The notes under the pieces were generated by a model. It searched no databases and was not told the DNA's origin. It worked only from the letters and a program-made list of their open reading frames with translations. From Clostridiaceae bacterium (lineage in GTDB: Bacteria; Bacillota; Clostridia; Saccharofermentanales; Fastidiosipilaceae), in assembly GCA_012514965.1 (NCBI GenBank), contig JAAYZH010000081.1:1-10943 (forward strand): a DNA stretch of 10,943 nt, given 5' to 3'. The translations under genes were made by a program, and so were the position numbers. Below, in pieces: positions 5,645 to 10,943 of the stretch (within the stretch, counting starts at the first letter, position 1; the number at the start of each line of letters is the position of its first letter).

Positions 5645-7996
5645 TTACTCACGCTCGCAGCGTGCGCCAAGGCGACACAGCTCACGGTAAAAAGAAGGGT
5701 ACGACTTTGCAATTGCACTAGCCTTGAGAATACGCGATGGGCCATCTGCTTCCAGGGCTGCCACAGCAGCGGCCATTGCGAGACGGTGGTCGCCGAAGCT
5801 GTCCAGCTCGCCGCCGCGGAAGTGCGGAATCCCCTCAATTTCCAGATAGTCCTCACCCATTTGCGTGGGCACACCTAGACGTTTGAGCAGATCCGCCGTA
5901 GCTGCCAGACGATCCGACTCTTTAATCCGCAGTCGGGCAGCGTTGACCAGTCGGGTACGTTTGCCTGCTCCGGCTGCGCCGGCGGCGACACCCAGAGCCG
6001 GGAAAAGATCGGGGAATTGGGCCACGTCGATTTCGATGACCGCACCATAGTCCTCACCCGAGCGTCGTTTGGCGAGATTTTCCAGTAACGTGAGAATGGC
6101 GCGGTCGCCCTGGTGGCTGCCGGGGCGAAGGCCATTGACCTCAATGGGCTGGCCCAGATAGGCGGCGAGATACCAGAAGGCTGCCTGCGAATAGTCGCGC
6201 TCAATGGTAATCGGCTCGGCCGGGCGTTTCAGTCCCCCCACCGGGACCACCTGGTAGGTGAGCAAGCCCTCCTGCCAGCCTTCTTCGATGCTTTGGCCAA
6301 ATTGACGCAGCGTTTCAAGGGTCATGTCTACATAGGGAGCGGACTCCAGGTTTGTGGTCAGTTGCAGCGTCGAGGGCGCGTCCAGTAGGCACATCGCCAT
6401 GAGCATGCCGGTAATGTATTGGGAGCTGCTGTCGCCGGCAATTCGATAGGTACCGGGCCGAAGCTGTCCTGAAACGGTCAAGGGCAGATGGAAGCCTGGG
6501 TCTTTGGGGAAGCGCAGACTGACGCCGTTGCTTTCGAGAGGCTCGCGATAGGCGTCCAGAGGACGCTGTGGCAGGCGGCCTCTGCCTGTAAAGCAGACCT
6601 CTACTCCCAGGGCAGCCGCGATGGGGATGAGGAAGCGTACCGTAGAGCCCGATTCACCGCAATCAAGTTGCAGCGGCTTGCTGTCGCCGAAGCGGGCGGC
6701 CTCGAGCAGGAGGCGAATATTCTCAGCAGTGGTGTCAATGTCTTGCGAGCGGGCTTCCGCGAAGTTGCGGATAGAGCGCGTAAAATCAGCGGTCTCGTCA
6801 CGAGCTGCCAGAGCGGTGCAGATAATTACCCTATGGGCCTGGCTCTTGGATGGGGGCGGATAAACTTCACCCTTGATTTGCCCCGGGTACAAGACGAGTG
6901 TGTCAGGAAGATTTCCGCCGACGTCCAGGACAAAACCTGATAAGCAAGGAGCCAATTCGGCCAAAAGCTCGTCGCTAATCCAATGCAGCAGGGGTTTGCC
7001 ATAATCTTCGAGGACCACAAACTGGATGCCGCTGCCGCTGCGTTTCTTGTCAGCGGTGAGATTCGGCAAGACTTCGGCCAGGCTGAGGTCTGTGGTAACC
7101 GGCAGGTTCCAGCTCTGCAGCAAGACCTGCAGACGCGGCAGCAGACCGGCGGGTGTCAGCCCAAGCTGCTCTCCAATCCGCAGGGCGGCCAGCAGGCCGA
7201 GGCCAACGGCTGCGCCATGGGTGTAGCGAGTGTAGTTTGAAGCCTTCTCGATGGCGTGGCCAAAACTGTGCCCAAGATTCAAGAAAGCCCGAATATTCGC
7301 CTCTTTCTCGTCGCGGGCGACGGTGTCGGCCTTCTGGCGCACACAGGCGGTAATGATTTCGGCGGAGGGTGGAGCGGCAGGCAGGCTTTCGATTTCGGCA
7401 AAGAAACTTTCTCCTTCGAGCAAACCGTACTTGATGACTTCAGCCATCCCGCAGGCGAGTTGTTCGAAAGGCAGCGTTTCCAGTGTCGAAACATCGGCGA
7501 TAACCAGACGAGGCTGCTTAAAAGCACCTATGAGATTCTTGCCATACGGCGTGTCGATGCCGGTTTTGCCCCCCACGGAGGAATCGACCTGGGCCAAAAG
7601 CGTGGTCGGTATCTGAATGTATTCGATGCCGCGCATATAGGTGGCAGCGGCGAAACCCGTGAGGTCTCCGACCACTCCGCCGCCCAGGGCGACCATGCGA
7701 TCGCGGCGGGTCAGGCCTGCGCGAAACGCGGCTTCGTGTATCTCAGCCAGAGTGGAAGCAGTTTTACTCCCCTCACCGGCCGGGAAGACAAAGCGCTCCA
7801 CTCGATAGCCTAAGCTGCCCAAACCTTCTGCAACAAGATCGCCAAAAAGCGCGTCGGTATTGCTGTCAGCCACGACGAGAACGGGACTTCCGGCTTCGGG
7901 TGGTTTCGGGTAGAGTTCCGACAGACGCCCCAGCAAAGCAGGGCCGATGAGAACGTTGTAGGCTTCTTCTTTGGTTGTTACATGTACAAAATGCAT
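5645..7996 (-). CDS. aroB/aroA: Fused 3-dehydroquinate synthase / EPSP synthase (AroB-AroA)
   Basis: 783 residues from the ATG at 7996, carrying steps 2 and 6 of the shikimate pathway. Residues 1 to about 351 are AroB: ALGGGVVGDLTGF, PTTLLAQVDSSVGGKTG, GKNLIGAF, and zinc ligands Glu186, His243 and His260. The usual HGEAV reads HGAAV. A 15-residue linker (about 352-366) leads into AroA: PPSKSQAHR with Lys384, CGESGSTVRF, GDSSSQYITG, ERDYSQAAF, FPD with Asp663, LRIKESDRL with Glu693, GDHRLAMA and KSYPSFY. All these blocks of both enzymes are present, so both halves should be active. A start nine codons upstream (8023) is open but lacks a ribosome site. No stop, internal ATG or clear ribosome site lies at the junction, so this is a true fusion in this sequence. 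Domain order equals the N-terminal half of fungal AROM. Confidence 0.95.
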   Translation of the reverse strand: MHFVHVTTKEEAYNVLIGPALLGRLSELYPKPPEAGSPVLVVADSNTDALFGDLVAEGLGSLGYRVERFVFPAGEGSKTASTLAEIHEAAFRAGLTRRDRMVALGGGVVGDLTGFAAATYMRGIEYIQIPTTLLAQVDSSVGGKTGIDTPYGKNLIGAFKQPRLVIADVSTLETLPFEQLACGMAEVIKYGLLEGESFFAEIESLPAAPPSAEIITACVRQKADTVARDEKEANIRAFLNLGHSFGHAIEKASNYTRYTHGAAVGLGLLAALRIGEQLGLTPAGLLPRLQVLLQSWNLPVTTDLSLAEVLPNLTADKKRSGSGIQFVVLEDYGKPLLHWISDELLAELAPCLSGFVLDVGGNLPDTLVLYPGQIKGEVYPPPSKSQAHRVIICTALAARDETADFTRSIRNFAEARSQDIDTTAENIRLLLEAARFGDSKPLQLDCGESGSTVRFLIPIAAALGVEVCFTGRGRLPQRPLDAYREPLESNGVSLRFPKDPGFHLPLTVSGQLRPGTYRIAGDSSSQYITGMLMAMCLLDAPSTLQLTTNLESAPYVDMTLETLRQFGQSIEEGWQEGLLTYQVVPVGGLKRPAEPITIERDYSQAAFWYLAAYLGQPIEVNGLRPGSHQGDRAILTLLENLAKRRSGEDYGAVIEIDVAQFPDLFPALGVAAGAAGAGKRTRLVNAARLRIKESDRLAATADLLKRLGVPTQMGEDYLEIEGIPHFRGGELDSFGDHRLAMAAAVAALEADGPSRILKASAIAKSYPSFYRELCRLGARCERE

Positions 7997-8003
7997 GCGG
8001 GTT

Positions 8004-8008
8004 CTCCT
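8004..8008 (-). promoter_or_regulatory. Ribosome binding site that sets the AroB-AroA start
   Basis: AGGAG read on the minus strand, 7 nt before the ATG at 7996. It lies inside the extra nine codons of the longer open frame, and the upstream ATG at 8023 has no such site. The shorter protein also begins close to where AroB proteins normally begin. Confidence 0.8.
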
Positions 8009-8031
8009 TTCGGGCACAATCATTGCCCGGA

Positions 8032-9456
8032 TCAGGCTAATTGCAGGTTACGCAGGATCAAGTCCACCCGCTCGGCTTTGCCCAGATCCGCATTGATCAC
8101 GAGATCAGCCATGTCCAGATAAAGCGGTCTTCTCTGATTGTACAGCGCGACAATGGCATTGTAATCTTGATTGAGCAGAGGCCGGGTGTTGTGGCCGTTG
8201 CTGCGGGCTAAAGCAGTTTCGAGCGAGACATCCAGGAGGATGATCTGACCGCCCTTCTCGCGGACGATTGCCTCAGCTCCGTCCTGGATCATGGCTCCTC
8301 CGCCTGTCGCCAGCAGAATGGAGCCGGACCGGGCCAAAATCTCCTCGAGCATAGCCCTCTCCCGGCGACGGAATTCTGCCTCGCCCACGGTCGCGAACAT
8401 CTCTGAAATGCTCTGACACCAGCGGCTGACGATGGCTTCGTCGAGATCGATATAATGCACTTTTTTGCCCAGGTGATCGGCCACTAAGCGGCCCGTGGAG
8501 GATTTGCCAGATCCCATAAAGCCAGTCAAGACCAGCTTAACCGGATATTCTTCCAGCAAGTGTGAGACCAGCTCGGTCTCAAGCCGGGTCAGGCGCGCCT
8601 GCACCTCGGCAGTGTCAAAGTCAGCTGCCCGCTCCGGGTGCCAGATTTTCTGGGCTTCGACAGCCTGGAACAAGAGCATGTGCAAACCGGAAACCGCGCG
8701 GATTCCGGCAGCGGCTGCCATGAGGATAAAGCGAGTGGCGACGGGGTTGTAAATCGCGTCGAACACACCGGAGAGCTCGTGACGTCCCAGCAGGTCGCGA
8801 TAGAGGTCGCGCGCCAGCGGCAAGCCCTGGGCGTGCGGCCACATGCCGGCCGGGGTTCCGTTAAGAATAAAATGGAAACCCTCCGCGTTGCTCTGCACTG
8901 CTTTGGCCAGCTGATCAGGGCTGTAGGCGTGAAATGAGCCGGCTGGGTAGGCACTCGAGAGTTCGGCCAGCCACGCTCGCGCCTCCGTGGGGTGACCGGT
9001 CTGAAAAACAACCTCCCGGGCCCCTGCAAGTGCCACGCAATGCGCCATGGTATGGGATACACCGCCGGTGCCCAGAATCAGGACACGTGAACCGGCGTAG
9101 TGAAAACCGGTGGCCATGAAGCCTGCCGCGTCTGTGTTGTAACCCACGCCCTTGTATACGGTGTTCACCGAGCCATAGCGGCGCGCCTCCGGACTTAAAT
9201 CGCTGAGGTAGGGTACAAGCTGCTTCTTATAGGGAATCGTGCAGTTGAAGCCATCCAGCGTGGCCATTAGCTCAGGGATCTTGCGCTGCAGCTCGCCGGC
9301 GTTGAGATCAAAAAGCTGGTAATCGCCGGGAATATCCAGAATCTTCAGCAGCGCCCTGTGAATAACCGGCGACAGACTGTGGCCCAGCGGATGACCGATT
9401 AAGCCATACTGTTCAGTTCGGCTCGCAGAGCCGGCGGTGTCAGTTTTCGCAATCAT
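8032..9456 (-). CDS. aroE/aroK: Fused shikimate dehydrogenase / shikimate kinase (AroE-AroK)
   Basis: 474 residues joining steps 4 and 5: reduction of 3-dehydroshikimate to shikimate, then ATP-dependent 3-phosphorylation. AroE occupies about 15-285: the shikimate-binding Ser27-Leu-Ser29, catalytic Lys77 in TIPYK, Asp109 in YNTDAAGF, nucleotide loop GTGG at 129-132, LNGTPAGM and GLHMLLFQA. A helical, charged linker (about 285-304) joins AroK at 306-474, a full-length kinase with Walker A GFMGSGKS (312-319), Asp337/Asp339 in DLDE, Arg363, the GGG at 385-387, lid Arg425 and Arg442/443 in QRRPLY. All expected kinase residues are present. The NRT-type motif after the second strand of the dehydrogenase nucleotide domain reads FQTG, losing the arginine that normally holds the NADP 2'-phosphate. 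A GGGAGG site 6 nt upstream supports the ATG, which overlaps the tyrA end by 17 nt. Confidence 0.95.
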   Translation of the reverse strand: MIAKTDTAGSASRTEQYGLIGHPLGHSLSPVIHRALLKILDIPGDYQLFDLNAGELQRKIPELMATLDGFNCTIPYKKQLVPYLSDLSPEARRYGSVNTVYKGVGYNTDAAGFMATGFHYAGSRVLILGTGGVSHTMAHCVALAGAREVVFQTGHPTEARAWLAELSSAYPAGSFHAYSPDQLAKAVQSNAEGFHFILNGTPAGMWPHAQGLPLARDLYRDLLGRHELSGVFDAIYNPVATRFILMAAAAGIRAVSGLHMLLFQAVEAQKIWHPERAADFDTAEVQARLTRLETELVSHLLEEYPVKLVLTGFMGSGKSSTGRLVADHLGKKVHYIDLDEAIVSRWCQSISEMFATVGEAEFRRRERAMLEEILARSGSILLATGGGAMIQDGAEAIVREKGGQIILLDVSLETALARSNGHNTRPLLNQDYNAIVALYNQRRPLYLDMADLVINADLGKAERVDLILRNLQLA

Positions 9457-10597
9457 AACCTGCCTCCCTCAATAACTCTCTGGCCCTGGCCGCCTCAGTC
9501 GGCGATGAGATAAACAGCCGCACCTGACCGCCCTCAAACTGCCTGGCATCCTGAATCGAAAGGTTGTGAATATTGATCCGGGCCTCACTGAGCAGGCTGG
9601 TCAACTGGGCCAGCACACCCGGCTTGTCCTCGATATTGATGAGGATCTGCTCGTCGCTGATCAGCGGGCCTACTCCCTGCTGCGGCACCCAGGCGCGTTT
9701 CTCACTGGCGCTTGCGAAGAACTTCTGCAGAGCGGCATGATCCCGGCTGTTCAATGCACAGCGGAAGGCCTCAAGGCCTGCGATCATATCGGCCAAAGCC
9801 ACGCTAAGTGCCTCGCCTGATTCCAGGCTGATCCCCGCCCACAAGGCCGGATCCGAGGAAGCGATGCGTGTAATGTCGCGAAAGCCGCCAGCAGAGAGCA
9901 GGATGGCCAGCTTGTCATCTCTGTCCAGAGCTGCGTTGACCAAACCGGCGGCCACCACGTGTGGCAAGTGAGAAATGCGGGCAACCAGACGATCGTGTGC
10001 GAGCGGCTCTATGCGCAAAGAGCGAGCGCCGAGCAAGGTGACCAGTTCTTCCAGCAACTTGAGTTTCGCCTCTTGATCGGGCAGGGGCGTCGCCGGCGGG
10101 CAGAGCGCGTAGGCGGCATGGTCGAAGAGGGATTCCGTCGCGCAGTAATAGCCGGTCCTTTCGGATCCGGCCATGGGGTGGCCGCCGATGAACGGAAGCC
10201 CTGCAGTGGCAGTCATAATGGGATTCTTGACGCTGCCGACATCCGTCAACAAGGCACGGCTGTGGCTTGCTATGAGTCTAGCCAAAGGCGCGATGCTCTC
10301 AACTGGTGTGCAGAGAAAAATCAGGTCGCAGGCCAGGAGCTCTTCCTGGTCCATGATCTTCGCCTGCCAATCCGGGTCTTCGAGCACCCGCGGCATTATC
10401 CCGCCCCGGTCGATCGCACCATCCTGCAATGCCTGTGCCAGCACAGCTTCGCGAGTCGCCAGGCCGACGATCTCCAGTCGCGCGGCCAGGGAGCCGGGGG
10501 ACGCGGAACGTCGCGCGCGGCTCAAGGCTTTGGCCAGCGAGGCGCCGATCAAGCCCAGGGGCAAAATCCCTATGCGAAATGGCTCAATCTTCTTCAT
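9440..10597 (-). CDS. tyrA: Prephenate (or arogenate) dehydrogenase with C-terminal ACT domain
   Basis: 385 residues. Oxidatively decarboxylates prephenate to 4-hydroxyphenylpyruvate (or arogenate to tyrosine; substrate not decidable here) with NAD(P), opening the tyrosine branch. The nucleotide domain covers about 7-125, with LLTDVGSVK at 116-124. The catalytic region has GGHPMAGSERTG (138-149), HD at 201-202, SHLPH (209-213) and GGFRDITRIASSDP (237-250). A C-terminal ACT domain (about 317-385, beginning ILINIEDKPGVLAQL) probably senses tyrosine or another amino acid. The glycine loop reads P-L-G-L-I-G at 13-18, with Pro13 replacing the first glycine of GxGxxG. Extra residues lie around 28-40 and 66-80 compared with the compact family pattern. 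Start overlaps the aroF end by 14 nt with a GAGGGG ribosome site; the stop overlaps the aroE-aroK start by 17 nt. Confidence 0.94.
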   Translation of the reverse strand: MKKIEPFRIGILPLGLIGASLAKALSRARRSASPGSLAARLEIVGLATREAVLAQALQDGAIDRGGIMPRVLEDPDWQAKIMDQEELLACDLIFLCTPVESIAPLARLIASHSRALLTDVGSVKNPIMTATAGLPFIGGHPMAGSERTGYYCATESLFDHAAYALCPPATPLPDQEAKLKLLEELVTLLGARSLRIEPLAHDRLVARISHLPHVVAAGLVNAALDRDDKLAILLSAGGFRDITRIASSDPALWAGISLESGEALSVALADMIAGLEAFRCALNSRDHAALQKFFASASEKRAWVPQQGVGPLISDEQILINIEDKPGVLAQLTSLLSEARINIHNLSIQDARQFEGGQVRLFISSPTEAARARELLREAGYDCEN

Positions 10598-10943
10598 CCT
10601 GCGGCCCCTCGGTCGTCATGCCGACGGTGCGGCAAATACTGCGCACCTGGTCGCTTAACTGGGCATACTGTTTGAAAGTCAGCTGCTGGGCAGCATCGGA
10701 CATAGCGGTCGGCGGGTTCGGGTGGACCTCGATAATCAGACCGTCAGCACCGGCTGCGGTAGACGCAAGTGCAAGTGCCGGAACCAGGCGCCAATTGCCG
10801 GCTGCGTGACTGGGGTCGACGATCACAGGCAAGTGAGTCTTGTCACGCAAGACCGGAATAGCCCCGATGTCCAGGGTCGAACGATAAGCCGTCTCAAAGG
10901 TACGGATACCGCGCTCGCAGAGAATAACCTTGTAGTTGCCCTC
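10584..10943 (-). CDS. aroF: DAHP synthase, C-terminal part (5' end outside window)
   Basis: The frame is open from the right edge of the window to a stop at 10584, giving the last 119 residues; the start lies outside. The protein condenses PEP and erythrose-4-phosphate into DAHP, the entry step of the pathway. Recognisable blocks are ILCERGIRTFE near the beginning of the visible part, LPVIVDPSHAAG with the metal-binding His, and DGLIIEVHPNP, followed by the usual short helical tail. These match the type I-beta (KDO8P-synthase-like) enzymes of Firmicutes and Thermotoga. Any N-terminal regulatory domain (ferredoxin-like or chorismate mutase) would be upstream and is not seen, so feedback control cannot be judged. 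It is the most upstream gene visible in the operon and overlaps tyrA by 14 nt. Confidence 0.95.
   Translation of the reverse strand, partial: EGNYKVILCERGIRTFETAYRSTLDIGAIPVLRDKTHLPVIVDPSHAAGNWRLVPALALASTAAGADGLIIEVHPNPPTAMSDAAQQLTFKQYAQLSDQVRSICRTVGMTTEGPQDEED

Noticed and set aside
6488..6940. Plus-strand open frame of 150 codons antisense to the AroA half and the fusion linker
   Set aside because: Opposite conserved AroA blocks; no independent support.
6850..6945. Possibility that AroB-AroA is two genes joined by a sequencing frameshift
   Set aside because: The linker reads smoothly in one frame, with both conserved ends intact and no remnant ribosome site or ATG at the AroA beginning. 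It cannot be fully excluded without reads, but nothing in the sequence supports it.
7256..7813. Plus-strand open frame of 185 codons antisense to the AroB half
   Set aside because: Entirely opposite well-conserved AroB motifs, with no protein-like features of its own.
7997..8023. Nine-codon upstream extension of AroB-AroA starting at 8023
   Set aside because: No ribosome site before that ATG, and the extension itself contains the AGGAG serving the ATG at 7996.
9959..10675. Plus-strand open frame of 238 codons antisense to tyrA and the aroF end
   Set aside because: Lies opposite clear tyrA and aroF coding sequence, matches no family and crosses two gene boundaries; a shadow of high-GC codon usage.
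1..10943. tRNA or rRNA genes, CRISPR arrays, insertion sequences, phage attachment sites, T-box or other riboswitches
   Set aside because: No convincing example seen by eye on either strand. Any leader regulating the aromatic operon would lie beyond the right edge.

Overview
The window is most likely from a low-to-mid-GC Gram-positive (Bacillota, Clostridia-like) bacterium. Three things point there: clostridial-style variants of the aromatic-pathway enzymes (fused chorismate mutase/prephenate dehydratase, 'CGESGST'-type EPSP synthase, 'SGRITAP'-type chorismate synthase); strong purine-rich ribosome binding sites; and a surface protein with a thioester-adhesin domain next to a lipoprotein with a classical lipobox. 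No genus can be named from this sequence.

Right three quarters (2806-10943, all minus strand): one compact aromatic amino acid operon. In transcription order it holds aroF (3' part only), tyrA, an aroE-aroK fusion, an aroB-aroA fusion, aroC, aroQ and pheA. Together these encode all seven steps from PEP + erythrose-4-phosphate to chorismate, plus the branches to prephenate, phenylpyruvate and 4-hydroxyphenylpyruvate (or the arogenate equivalent). Only transamination is missing. Four junctions overlap or nearly touch (14, 17 and 4 nt overlaps; 2 nt gap). The two larger gaps are 35 nt (aroEK-aroBA) and 78 nt (aroBA-aroC); the latter carries a possible extended -10 element. The operon ends at a hairpin (2753-2780) shared with a convergent gene.

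Middle (1864-2760, plus strand): a convergent gene for a DUF6076-like protein with a four-cysteine zinc-ribbon-like motif. Its upstream region holds nested inverted repeats that could be an operator.

Left (1-1569, minus strand): a lipoprotein with a long Ser/Thr-rich stalk, followed by the N-terminal two hundred residues of a secreted thioester-domain protein that runs off the window. These two are probably co-transcribed and act at the cell surface. Hand counts of single 60-base lines suggest this part is more AT-rich than the aro operon (24/60 G+C at 61-120 against 38/60 at 6121-6180).

Most notable: four consecutive shikimate-pathway activities are packed into two bifunctional proteins encoded side by side, AroE-AroK and AroB-AroA. 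The second has the same domain order as the N-terminal half of fungal AROM. Several enzymes also carry substitutions at usually conserved positions: the PheA ACT-domain effector motif, a PheA chorismate mutase arginine, the first glycine of the TyrA nucleotide-binding loop, and the AroE NADP-phosphate arginine.
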